Below are positions 42,904 to 52,586 of a DNA stretch of 64,000 bases, piece after piece. Source of the stretch: Marinobacter daqiaonensis (GTDB lineage Bacteria > Pseudomonadota > Gammaproteobacteria > Pseudomonadales > Oleiphilaceae); NCBI RefSeq assembly GCF_900115285.1, contig NZ_FOYW01000002.1, positions 372,001-436,000 of the forward strand. The letters run 5' to 3'. The first letter of the stretch is position 1. The number at the start of each line of letters is the position of its first letter. The position numbers and the translations under genes are program-made. The notes beneath the pieces are model-generated. The model worked only from the letters and a program-made list of their open reading frames with translations. It had not been told where the DNA came from and did no database searches.

Positions 42904-44280
42904 GTGAAGGACACGCTCTATACCTTCACCCGCTGGCAGGTGGCAGCCCTGCTGTTCCTGGGCTTTTCCGCCGGCCTGCCATTCCTCCTGGTGTTCTCCA
43001 CCCTGAACGCCCGCCTGGCGGACGTGGGGGTGCAGACCGCCACCATCGGCTTTTTCAGCTGGCTGGGCATTACCTACTCCATCAAGGTGTTCTGGGCGCC
43101 GATCGTGGATCGCCTCCGCTTGCCGGTGCTGGATCGCCTGTTGGGGAAACGGCGCAGCTGGATGCTGCTTGCCCAGGCCGGCATAGCCACGGGCCTGTAT
43201 CTCATGGCGACGGTGGATCCGGTCGCCGCACCGGAGATGATGGCCCTTTGCGGGTTACTGGTGGCGTTTTCTTCAGCCACACAGGACGTGGCCATTGACG
43301 CCTACCGCATCGAAATTGCCGAAGACCGTCTGCAGGCGGCCCTGGCAGCCACCTACATTTTCGGATATCGAGTGGCGTTGCTGGTAGCCGGCGCGGGCGC
43401 CCTATATCTGGCGGAATTCTGGGGCTGGCAAGTCTCCTATCAGGTCATGGCGTTGTTGGTAGGTGTGGGTATGCTGACGGTACTGATCGTTCGGGAACCC
43501 CAGGTCAACCATTACGCCGCCGCTGCGGACATTGCCCATCGGGTCCAGCAGGAGGCTGGTAAGCGCGCCCACCTGCCGCCACGCCTGGCACGATTGATGG
43601 GCTGGTTCTCCGCCGCTGTGGTAGGGCCGTTCCTGGATTTCTTCCAGCGTTATCGTGAGCTGGCCATCCTCATTCTCATTACGGTTGCGGTCTACCGCAT
43701 CTCCGATATCGCCATGGGGGTTATGGCCAACCCCTTCTACCTGGATTTCATGGGTTTCTCGAAGACCCAGGTGGCGGACGTCACCAAGATATTCGGCTTC
43801 TTCATGACCATTGCCGGCTCGATGCTGGGGGGGGTCATGGTGGTGCGCTATGGCGTGCGGCGAATCCTGGTACTGGGTGCGGTGATGACTGCGGCCACCA
43901 ACCTGCTGTTTGTCTGGCTTGCCCAGATGCCCCCGGACATCGTCAGTCTGGCGCTGGTGGTCAGTGCCGACAACCTCAGTGGCGGCATTGCCAACGTGGC
44001 CCTCATCGCCTGGCTCTCCAGCATGACCAGTGCCGCATTCACGGCCACGCAGTACGCCCTGTTCAGCTCGCTGATGACGCTGCCGGGCAAGTTCCTGGGC
44101 GGGTTTTCGGGGATCGTGGTGGCGGACTTCGGTTACGCGGAATTTTTCCTGGTGGCCGGACTCATGGGCATACCGGCCATTCTGCTCTCCATGTACATGA
44201 AGAAAAACGGCGAGCGCCTGGACGCTCTCGCACCTGTCAGGGAGTCCAGCGAAAACGACCCATCGGAACCCGGCCGTTGA
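42904..44280 (+). CDS. AmpG-like MFS permease
   Basis: The 458-residue protein is a 12- or more-span major facilitator carrier resembling AmpG, the importer of anhydromuropeptides in peptidoglycan recycling. Typical features are FSAGLPFLLVFSTLNARLAD near residue 20 (in part: GFSAGLPFLL), GITYSIKVFWAPIVDR near residue 58, and SSATQDVAIDAYRIE near residue 125. Start is GTG at 42904 with AAGGA somewhat distant. Its last 44 bases overlap the convergent alkyltransferase-like gene. Substrate is inferred from the family only. Confidence 0.85.
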   Translation: MKDTLYTFTRWQVAALLFLGFSAGLPFLLVFSTLNARLADVGVQTATIGFFSWLGITYSIKVFWAPIVDRLRLPVLDRLLGKRRSWMLLAQAGIATGLYLMATVDPVAAPEMMALCGLLVAFSSATQDVAIDAYRIEIAEDRLQAALAATYIFGYRVALLVAGAGALYLAEFWGWQVSYQVMALLVGVGMLTVLIVREPQVNHYAAAADIAHRVQQEAGKRAHLPPRLARLMGWFSAAVVGPFLDFFQRYRELAILILITVAVYRISDIAMGVMANPFYLDFMGFSKTQVADVTKIFGFFMTIAGSMLGGVMVVRYGVRRILVLGAVMTAATNLLFVWLAQMPPDIVSLALVVSADNLSGGIANVALIAWLSSMTSAAFTATQYALFSSLMTLPGKFLGGFSGIVVADFGYAEFFLVAGLMGIPAILLSMYMKKNGERLDALAPVRESSENDPSEPGR

Positions 44281-44545
44281 TGACCTCTATACCTTCCTTC
44301 TCAAGGAGATTTTTTTGCCGGGCGAAGGCTTCCGAGCCCTGGGGAAAGGCGATCTGTCCATTGGTACGAATCACCCGGAACCAGGGCACCGAATGCCCGG
44401 CCGGCAACTTACCCAGCGCCCGGCCCACAAAGCGAGCCTGACGCCCAAGCCCCGCCATATCCGCCACCTGGCCATAGCTGACCACCCGACCCTCGGGAAC
44501 GGCCAGCACCACCTGCCAGATTTTCTGCTCCCTGGTGGGTTCCAT
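44237..44545 (-). CDS. alkyltransferase-like protein (ATL, MGMT family)
   Basis: A 102-residue protein with the DNA-binding half of O6-alkylguanine-DNA alkyltransferase (SYGQVADMAGLGRQARFVGRAL, with the arginine finger in QARFVG). The active-site PCHR is replaced by PWFRV, tryptophan for cysteine, so it cannot remove alkyl groups but should bind O6-alkylguanine and hand it to nucleotide excision repair, as E. coli YbaZ does. ATG at 44545 is chosen since upstream in-frame codons run into a nested repeat, which ends 15 bases before the start. Overlaps the ampG-like gene by 44 bases, tail to tail. Confidence 0.9.
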   Translation of the reverse strand: MEPTREQKIWQVVLAVPEGRVVSYGQVADMAGLGRQARFVGRALGKLPAGHSVPWFRVIRTNGQIAFPQGSEAFARQKNLLEKEGIEVINGRVPMGRFRWTP

Positions 44546-44559
44546 CGTCAAGACCTCTT

Positions 44560-44788
44560 TTCGCCGCGGAATCCGCGGAAGAACGCGGAAAAAGACAAAA
44601 GATATATTGGCCACGGAATCCACGGAAGGACACGGAAAAAAGAACCGGAAAAAAAGTACTTGGCTGCGGGTACCTCCCGGGTTCGAGGTTATCCGCCCCC
44701 ATATTTTTTTGCTTTTCTTCCGTGTTTTCCGTGGATTCCGTGGCTAATCAGTCTTTTCTTTCCGCGTTCTTCCGCGGATTCCGCGGTG
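44560..44788. repeat. nested palindromic repeat, copy 7 (complete three-layer form)
   Basis: CGCGGAA left arm (GCCGCGGAATCCGCGGAAG at 44563), CACGGAA left arm (GGCCACGGAATCCACGGAAG), core at about 44660-44701 (GGCTGCGGGTACC facing GGTTATCCGCCCCC), CACGGAA right arm and CGCGGAA right arm ending TTCCGCGGATTCCGCGG. It lies between the SDR stop (ten bases away) and the ATL start (15 bases away), both minus strand. Confidence 0.9.
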
Positions 44789-44797
44789 AAAAAATCC

Positions 44798-45559
44798 CTA
44801 GACCCGCAGGCCGCCATCCACGTCGATCACCCGGCCGGACAGGTAGTCGTTCTCGAAGATGAACGCCGCCGTCTGGCCGATTTCTTCCGGCTGGCCGAGG
44901 CGCTTGGCGGGAATGCCGGCGGCCATTTTTTCCAGGGCTTCCGGCTTCATGGAGGCGACCATGTCGGTGGCGATGAAGCCCGGGGCAATGCCCATGGCGC
45001 GGATATTGTGGCGGGCGAGTTCCTTGGCCCAGGTGACCACCAGTGCGGCTACTGCCGCCTTGGCGGCGGAATAGTTGGACTGGCCCATGTTGCCGTGGCG
45101 GGAGATGGAGCTGATGTTGATGATAACGCCCTCGTCGCCGTTCTCGATCATGCGGGTGGCGGCTTCGCGGCCGCACAGGAAGACGCCGGTCAGGTTCACG
45201 TCAATCACCGCCTGCCACTCGGCCAGGCTCATGCGCTTGTCCACCTTGCCTTCCTTTGCCTTCACCAGCATACCGTCCCTCAAGATGCCGGCGTTGTTGA
45301 TCAGGCCGTTTAGCCGGCCAAAGTCGTTCTGGATGGCGGTGAAGGTGCTCTCCACCTCTTCTTCCCGGGCCACGTTGCACACGTAGGCCCGTGCTGTGCC
45401 GCCGGCATTCATGCAGGCCTGCACGGCTTCATCCAGCTTCTCCGGAACCAGATCGATCAGCGCCAGGTTGGCGCCGCGGGAAGCCAGGTGCTTCGCCATG
45501 GACAGGCCCAGACCCTGGCCACCGCCGGTTACTGCAATCACGGAATCTTGAAGTTTCAT
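44798..45559 (-). CDS. short-chain dehydrogenase/reductase (FabG-like)
   Basis: A 253-residue classical SDR. The nucleotide loop is TGGGQGLG near residue 10, NNAG follows near residue 90, and the catalytic Ser-Tyr-Lys set is in NISSISRHG and NYSAAKAAV near residues 143-163. It ends DGGLRV as FabG-type reductases do. Substrate is unknown; 3-oxoacyl-ACP or -CoA is the common one. ATG at 45559 fits the normal N-terminus. Nested repeats bound the gene on both sides. Confidence 0.9.
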   Translation of the reverse strand: MKLQDSVIAVTGGGQGLGLSMAKHLASRGANLALIDLVPEKLDEAVQACMNAGGTARAYVCNVAREEEVESTFTAIQNDFGRLNGLINNAGILRDGMLVKAKEGKVDKRMSLAEWQAVIDVNLTGVFLCGREAATRMIENGDEGVIINISSISRHGNMGQSNYSAAKAAVAALVVTWAKELARHNIRAMGIAPGFIATDMVASMKPEALEKMAAGIPAKRLGQPEEIGQTAAFIFENDYLSGRVIDVDGGLRV

Positions 45560-45614
45560 TATATGCCCTGATGTTATGGTTTTCGGGGTTGGCGAGTATA
45601 CCAAAAGACTCGGT

Positions 45615-45832
45615 TTTGCCGCGGAATCCGCGGAAGCACGCGGAAAAAAAAGACTGATTCAGCCACGGAAACCACGAAAAACGCGGAAAAAGCGAAAGAA
45701 AATGAGTGGCGGATAACCTTAGGACTGGAACGTACCTGCAGCCAGTTTTTGTTTTTCATTCTTTTCTTCCGTGTCCTTCCGAGGATTCCGTGGCAAACCT
45801 TCTCTTTTCATTTCCGCGGATTCCGCGGCAAA
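45615..45832. repeat. nested palindromic repeat, copy 8 (complete, core reversed) in a divergent promoter region
   Basis: CGCGGAA left arm (GCCGCGGAATCCGCGGAAG), CACGGAA left arm (CAGCCACGGAAACCACG), core at about 45703-45735 (GGCGGATAACC facing GGAACGTACCTGCAGCC), CACGGAA right arm (with CGAGGATTCCGTGGC) and CGCGGAA right arm ending ATTCCGCGGCAAA. The core's minus-strand reading matches the plus-strand core of copy 2. It fills nearly all of the space between the divergent SDR and fxsA starts. Confidence 0.9.
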
Positions 45833-45856
45833 CCCATCATCACCAGGAGGCATCCT

Positions 45857-46366
45857 TTGCGGGTTTTTGTTGTTCTTTTCATTGTCATGCCCATTGTCGA
45901 GATGGCCGTGCTGATCAAGGTCGGCACCATGATCGGCGTGCTGCCAACCATTGGTCTTGTGGTGCTGACGGCCGTCATTGGCGCGGCGCTGCTCAAGCAG
46001 CAGGGGCTGGCAACCCTGACCCGCGCGAACCAGCGCCTCAACAGCGGTGAATTACCGGCACAGGAGGTTGCCGAAGGGCTGGTTCTGGCTGTCGGTGGGG
46101 CACTGTTGCTTACGCCCGGTTTTGTTACCGATACCATCGGCTTTCTGTGCCTGATCCCGGGATCACGGCACTGGCTGGTACACCAGGCCATGAAAAGGAT
46201 GGTGGTCAGGGGCCAGGGCAATGCCTATTTCTTTACTTCCAGTGGGGCGGATCCGTTTGGCGGGCAGGGGCCTTTCAATCGCAGACCCGGTGCCGACGAC
46301 GGCACCATTGAGGGGGAGTACCGGGACGAGACCGAGCGGGACCACGATCGCATCGAAAAAAAGTAA
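45857..46366 (+). CDS. fxsA: FxsA family membrane protein
   Basis: The 169-residue inner-membrane protein has FxsA spans at about residues 1-45 (VFVVLFIVMPIVEMAVLIKVG, in part: MPIVEMAVLIKVG) and 70-105 (GGALLLTPGFVTDTIGF), then an acidic tail. In E. coli FxsA over-expression relieves F-plasmid exclusion of phage T7. The start is a TTG at 45857, six bases after a perfect AGGAGG; the longer frame back to 45749 runs through a nested repeat and is not credible. Upstream of groES, as in several gammaproteobacteria. Confidence 0.9.
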   Translation: MRVFVVLFIVMPIVEMAVLIKVGTMIGVLPTIGLVVLTAVIGAALLKQQGLATLTRANQRLNSGELPAQEVAEGLVLAVGGALLLTPGFVTDTIGFLCLIPGSRHWLVHQAMKRMVVRGQGNAYFFTSSGADPFGGQGPFNRRPGADDGTIEGEYRDETERDHDRIEKK

Positions 46367-46383
46367 ATTTTTTTTGCGGGCGC

Positions 46384-46412
46384 CGTTGAAAAGCCTCCGG
46401 CCACCCCCATTA
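46384..46412 (+). promoter_or_regulatory. sigma-32 heat-shock promoter for groES-groEL
   Basis: TTGAAA (46386-46391), thirteen bases, then CCCCATTA (46405-46412), a close match to the sigma-32 consensus. It ends about 117 bases before groES. No CIRCE operator was seen. Confidence 0.85.
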
Positions 46413-46528
46413 AGGACACACAAGTTTGCTGAGAGACAGATAAACATCTGAAAAACAGATAGTTATCAGTCCCCGGCTTTTAACGCAACGTCATTGTCAA
46501 AGACAGTCTGACATTGGAGAAACAGAGA

Positions 46529-46819
46529 ATGAAAATTCGTCCGCTTCACGACCGTGTTGTCGTACGCCGTAAGGAAGAAGAAGAGAAGACCGCTGGTGGC
46601 ATCGTGCTGCCTGGCAACGCCAAGGAAAAGCCGTCTCAAGGCGAGGTAGTGGCTGTAGGTAACGGCCGGATTCTCGAGAACGGCGAAACCCGCGCCCTGG
46701 CGGTCAAGGAAGGTGATACGGTGGTTTTCGGCCAGTATGCCGGTAACACCGTCAAGATCGGCACTGAAGAGCTGCTGATCATGAGCGAGAACGAAATCTA
46801 CGGTGTGCTTGAAGGCTGA
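46529..46819 (+). CDS. groES: co-chaperonin GroES
   Basis: The 96-residue lid of the GroEL chaperonin opens [20 protein letters not shown], has the mobile loop [15 protein letters not shown] and ends IYGVLEG. GGAGAAACAGAG precedes the ATG. First gene of the groESL operon under a sigma-32 promoter, 88 bases before groEL. Confidence 0.97.
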   Translation: MKIRPLHDRVVVRRKEEEEKTAGGIVLPGNAKEKPSQGEVVAVGNGRILENGETRALAVKEGDTVVFGQYAGNTVKIGTEELLIMSENEIYGVLEG

Positions 46820-46901
46820 AGCCTGTCGCAACCCGGATAACGCATTCAACCCGATTGTTTGCCAAGAACTTCAGGCAATTGGTTTAAACGAACAGGAATA
46901 G

Positions 46902-48560
<1,659 letters not shown>

Positions 48561-48615
48561 TGCCGGCTCACGCCCTGTGATATGCGGCGGCAACAAGTCG
48601 CCGCAGGCCGTCACG

Positions 48616-48650
48616 AAACCCCATCCGGAGGCATCCGGGTGGGGTTTTTT
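48616..48650 (+). terminator. intrinsic terminator after groEL
   Basis: AACCCCATCCGGA faces TCCGGGTGGGGTT (one mismatch) around GGCA, followed by TTTTT. Confidence 0.88.
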
Positions 48651-48782
48651 GCATCCGGGTTTTTATTTTCGGCATCCCGTCACGTAGAATCCCGTGCCAA
48701 GGCGGAATTCCTGTGAAGCACTGTCACAACGTGGTTGCAGGTTCTTGGCATAATTGAGCTTTGTACTGGCGCCCGACTCCCG

Positions 48783-49577
48783 ATGACCGACACCCCCAAG
48801 CGATCGTTTCTCCGCCCTGGCAAAATCATCCTGCTGCTCTTGCTGGCATTGCTGGCCTATGCCGTTGCGCTCGTGGTGTGGATGCCTGCGGGGTGGGTCT
48901 GGTCCCAGGCGGCCCCAAGGGTTCAGTTACCTCAGGGCGTGCAGGTGCAGCAGGTGTCCGGCTCGCTGTGGCAGGGGGCCGCGGGTCTTCGAATCCAGCA
49001 GCGCCCGGTGCGGATGACCTGGGCATTGTCATGGCCGGATCTGGTTGAGCTGAGACAGCCTCTGGATGTCACTCTGGAAACAGTCAGTTCCCGTGTCGCC
49101 GGCGATGTGATGCTGGGCTGGCCAGCCTCGGTCGCCGTGGATGCCACCGGGCGGATTCATGTGCCGGAGTTCGAGGCGATGATTCGTCAGGCCGGAGGAG
49201 CCCTGCTGGAAGGTGACGTGATTATTGACCGGCTGCGACTGTCGGCAACCGATTCAGGACTCCAGAGCGCCACCGGGAGTGCGCGCTGGCCAGGCGGGGA
49301 GGTCAGCTGGCCCATGGGGGACACCCGTCAGACCACCGTCTTCCCGCCCATGCAGGCAACCCTGACCGACAGTACCCGGGGTATCTTCCTGACGGTTTCG
49401 GAGCAGGGTAGGCCCGATCCGGCGGCTGATGCCACAATCACTTATAGCGGGATGATGGAAGTCAGGGTGTATAAACGAATGGTCGATCTGGCCGGGCAGC
49501 AATGGTCCACGTCGGCGGCGCCGGGCGATGTGATTTTCCAGGTGCAGCAGCCGCTGGTGCCGGGAGGCAGGTTCTGA
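48783..49577 (+). CDS. gspN: type II secretion system protein N
   Basis: The 264-residue inner-membrane protein has a basic N-terminus, one span at about residues 15-36 and a periplasmic domain with VSGSLWQGAAGLRI near residue 60, characteristic of GspN. T2SS moves folded proteins across the outer membrane. ATG at 48783 was chosen from the fit to the family start. Its stop overlaps the gspC start (TGATG). GspN is an accessory component absent from some systems. Confidence 0.88.
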   Translation: MTDTPKRSFLRPGKIILLLLLALLAYAVALVVWMPAGWVWSQAAPRVQLPQGVQVQQVSGSLWQGAAGLRIQQRPVRMTWALSWPDLVELRQPLDVTLETVSSRVAGDVMLGWPASVAVDATGRIHVPEFEAMIRQAGGALLEGDVIIDRLRLSATDSGLQSATGSARWPGGEVSWPMGDTRQTTVFPPMQATLTDSTRGIFLTVSEQGRPDPAADATITYSGMMEVRVYKRMVDLAGQQWSTSAAPGDVIFQVQQPLVPGGRF

Positions 49578-50434
49578 TGGGCCGTCGTGGAAAGAGCAGC
49601 GTGCCGGCCTGGATTCCCCGGTGGCTTGCCAATAGCCTGCTGATCGGCCTGGTGCTCTATCTGGCTCTCGGCGCGGCCTGGCTGACGTGGTTCCTGCTGT
49701 GGGAGGAAACTCCGGTGGCGTCTGTCTATGGCGCTCAGGGCGTTGGCAGCGGCCCCGATGCCGGCGTTCAGGCTCCCCTGGCCAGCTTTGAACTCTTTGG
49801 TCGCCCTGCAGGCAACCAGCCTGTCGCGGAAACGGTTCGACGCAATGCCCCGGAAACCCGCCTGAGATTGCGCCTTGAAGGCGTGCTGGTGGCGGAGAAG
49901 CCTGAGAACTCTGGTGCTATAGTGACAAGTGGTGGTAACACCACTGCCCATTATCGCGTGGGGGAGATGATTCCGGGTAATGCCGAGCTTGTGGAGGTGG
50001 AGCCCGGGCGTATACTGATCCGGCGCCAGGGAGCCTATGAATCCCTGACCTTCGAGGAAGATTACAGCGATGCCGGCCTGGCCGAGGCTGAACCGGCGGA
50101 GAATGCCGGTGAGCGGATGCCATCCACGGACGACTTCCTGGCCCAGGCGCAGGCCCGACTCGATAGTGAAGGTGCGAACGCGTTACTTGCATTTGGCCTC
50201 AGGCCGGTGGACGATGGCGGCTCACAGGGCTACGTCTTCGATGGTTCGAATGCCATGCTCCGGGCGGTGAATCTTCGTCAGGGGGATGTGATCACCGCCA
50301 TCAATGGCTATCCGCTGGGAGACCTGGAGCAGGACCGGCAATTGCTTGAAACCCTGCGTTCGGAATCCCAGTTGCAGGTGGAAGTAGAGCGGGATGGCGC
50401 CCGCTTCACGGTGACTTATGCGTTACCGCAGTAG
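49577..50434 (+). CDS. gspC: type II secretion system protein C with PDZ domain
   Basis: The 285-residue protein links the inner-membrane platform to the secretin. A span at about residues 15-40, the homology region (ETRLRLRLEGVLV, HYRVGEMIPGNAELVEV) and a C-terminal PDZ domain (FGLRPVDDGG, LRQGDVITAINGYPL) are clear. GGAGG sits before the ATG, which overlaps the gspN stop. It is followed by gspD after about 100 bases. Confidence 0.92.
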   Translation: MGRRGKSSVPAWIPRWLANSLLIGLVLYLALGAAWLTWFLLWEETPVASVYGAQGVGSGPDAGVQAPLASFELFGRPAGNQPVAETVRRNAPETRLRLRLEGVLVAEKPENSGAIVTSGGNTTAHYRVGEMIPGNAELVEVEPGRILIRRQGAYESLTFEEDYSDAGLAEAEPAENAGERMPSTDDFLAQAQARLDSEGANALLAFGLRPVDDGGSQGYVFDGSNAMLRAVNLRQGDVITAINGYPLGDLEQDRQLLETLRSESQLQVEVERDGARFTVTYALPQ

Positions 50435-50538
50435 AGGAGCCGTCTATGGGTTCCTTAAGGAAAGACCAGGAGCCTGGCTCCGAAAGACAATCAGAAAGCC
50501 AACTCTGAGGCTTCATCGATACAGGACGCGATCGTTGC

Positions 50539-52500
50539 ATGATTAAGCTCACCACACCGATTCTCCGGGCTCTGGTCCTGGCTCTGTTGCTGCCGCTGAT
50601 GACTGTGGCCCAGGCCCAGGAAGGTACCTGGCGACTGAACCTCAAAGATGCGGATATCCGAGCCTTCGTCACCCAGGTGGCGGATATCACCGGCTACAGC
50701 TTCGTAGTGGATCCGAGGGTCAAGGGCAAGGTCACCGTCCTCTCCAGCGCCCCGATGAACAAGGAAGAGATCTACGACCTGTTTCTGGCGGTACTGCAGG
50801 TGCACGGGTTCACTGCCATCCCAGGTGAAGAGGTTATCAAGGTCATCCAGCAGGTGGATGCCAAGCAGAACGCCGAGGATCTCACCCGCTTCGAGAGAAC
50901 GCCCAGTGAGCAACTGATCACCCGGGTGATCCCGGTGAACAACGCCAACGCCCTTGAACTGGTGCCTATCCTGAGGCCTTTGGTTGCGAAATACGGTCAT
51001 CTTGCCGGCGTGGCGGCTGCCAATGCCCTGATTGTCAGTGATCACGCCAACAACATCCGCCGCATCGAAGAAATTGTCCGCGATCTGGACAGCCCCGCGG
51101 AATACGAGGTGGAGGTGATCCAGCTCCAGGAAGCCTGGGTCGGCGACATGGTTACTCTGCTGCAGGAACTGGCGCCGGATGAGCTTGGCCGTGGCGGTGG
51201 TGGTGATCCCGCTTCCCGCAAGTTCAGCGTTACCGCCGACGAGCGCAGTAACCGCCTGATTCTTCGAGGCGACAAGAATTTCCGTGACAAAATGCGAGGC
51301 CTGATCCGGCAGCTCGATCAGCCATCGGCTTCCGGTGGCACCACCAAGGTGGTTCGTCTTAGCCATGGAGACGCCAAGGGGATGGCTGAACTCCTGGAAG
51401 GGGTGATGGGTGAAGTGGTGCGCGAGGCCGAAGGAGTCGAAGGCGGCGGCAGCCAGCGCCGGAATTCCACTGGCTTCTCCGTGTTCGCGGATGAGGGTCT
51501 TAATGCCCTGGTATTGAGGGGCGAGCCTTCGATGATGCAGGAAGCCGAGATGATCATTTCCCAGCTGGATATCCGTCGGGCCCAGGTGATGATCGAGGCG
51601 GCCATCGTCGAGATCAATGACCAGCTTGGCACGGATCTGGGCATCCAGGTGGCGGCCGGGGATGAAGGCGGGTCGTCGACACCGGTCATCGGCACGAACT
51701 TCAACAACGTCGGCCGCAGTCTGGGTGACGTGATTACAGCCATCCTGGCGGAAAGTGCCCTGGCCCCGGCGATAGGCGGCATCACCATCGGCGCCGGCGA
51801 GCGCAACCGCGATGGCATTTCCTGGGGTGTGCTGTTGCAGGCGCTGTCGACTTCTGCCGCTGCAAACCTGCTGTCTACGCCGAGCATCATTACCCTGGAC
51901 AACCAGGAGTCCGAGATCATCGTGGGCCAGAATGTTCCTTTCCGGACCGGGCAACAGGCCACCACCGGCGATGGTCTCAGCAATCCGTTTACCACCATCG
52001 AGCGCCGGGATATCGGTCTGACCCTGAAGGTCACCCCCAGCATCAGTGAAGACGGACTGGTCCGGCTGGTGGTGGAGCAGACCACGGAGGATGTGGCCGC
52101 AAGCGTCGAGAACGCCTCTGACATCGTCACCAACAAGCGTGAAATCAAGACCACGGTTCTGGCGGATGACGGCGAAACCATCGTGCTGGGGGGGCTGATC
52201 AAGGATAACCTGCGCATCAACAAGAGCAAGGTCCCCCTCCTGGGAGATATTCCCATTCTGGGCCGCCTGTTTTCGTCCGAGTCCGAGAGCCGGGAGAAGA
52301 GCAACCTGCTGGTCTTCCTGCGGCCGACGATAATGCTCGACAAGGCCAAGGCAATCGAGGTTACGGACGAGAAATACAGCGGGCTGTGGGATGTTAACCT
52401 GGGTGTTCGCAAGAAGCTGGGCCTGCCCGGCGAGAAAGAGCTGCCGCCCATCGAGAGCCTGTTCCAGGGCAAGAAAGTGGAAGGGGCGGTTACCAACTGA
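50539..52500 (+). CDS. gspD: type II secretion system secretin GspD
   Basis: The 653-residue secretin forms the outer-membrane channel. A signal sequence ends near AQAQ (residue 27); N0 starts LNLKDADIRAFVTQVADITGYSF (in part: LKDADIRAFV); N1-N3 repeats lie in about 105-350, and the secretin domain from about 360 includes VPFRTGQQ, VTPSISEDG and ETIVLGGLIKDN. A terminator follows, so the gspE-M genes are elsewhere. Confidence 0.95.
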   Translation: MIKLTTPILRALVLALLLPLMTVAQAQEGTWRLNLKDADIRAFVTQVADITGYSFVVDPRVKGKVTVLSSAPMNKEEIYDLFLAVLQVHGFTAIPGEEVIKVIQQVDAKQNAEDLTRFERTPSEQLITRVIPVNNANALELVPILRPLVAKYGHLAGVAAANALIVSDHANNIRRIEEIVRDLDSPAEYEVEVIQLQEAWVGDMVTLLQELAPDELGRGGGGDPASRKFSVTADERSNRLILRGDKNFRDKMRGLIRQLDQPSASGGTTKVVRLSHGDAKGMAELLEGVMGEVVREAEGVEGGGSQRRNSTGFSVFADEGLNALVLRGEPSMMQEAEMIISQLDIRRAQVMIEAAIVEINDQLGTDLGIQVAAGDEGGSSTPVIGTNFNNVGRSLGDVITAILAESALAPAIGGITIGAGERNRDGISWGVLLQALSTSAAANLLSTPSIITLDNQESEIIVGQNVPFRTGQQATTGDGLSNPFTTIERRDIGLTLKVTPSISEDGLVRLVVEQTTEDVAASVENASDIVTNKREIKTTVLADDGETIVLGGLIKDNLRINKSKVPLLGDIPILGRLFSSESESREKSNLLVFLRPTIMLDKAKAIEVTDEKYSGLWDVNLGVRKKLGLPGEKELPPIESLFQGKKVEGAVTN

Positions 52501-52543
52501 GGGAACGCATACACCACCCTCGGGGGCGAGGTACGCTGCCCTG

Positions 52544-52577
52544 AAAGGCCATCAATCATGGATTGATGGCCTTTTTT
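52544..52577 (+). terminator. intrinsic terminator after gspD
   Basis: GGCCATCAATC and GATTGATGGCC pair perfectly around ATG, followed by TTTTTT and preceded by AAA. Confidence 0.92.
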
Positions 52578-52586
52578 GTTTCTGTC

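Noticed and set aside
44237..44545. Active methylated-DNA-cysteine methyltransferase
   Set aside because: The acceptor cysteine is replaced by tryptophan.
15903..45832. CRISPR array
   Set aside because: The repeats are inverted, diverged and interspersed with genes, with no regular spacers and no cas genes.
50491..51954. Antisense frames over gspD
   Set aside because: Shadows; secretin motifs on the plus strand fix the coding strand.
48783..52500. A complete type II secretion locus
   Set aside because: Only N, C and D are present and a strong terminator follows gspD; the rest must be elsewhere.
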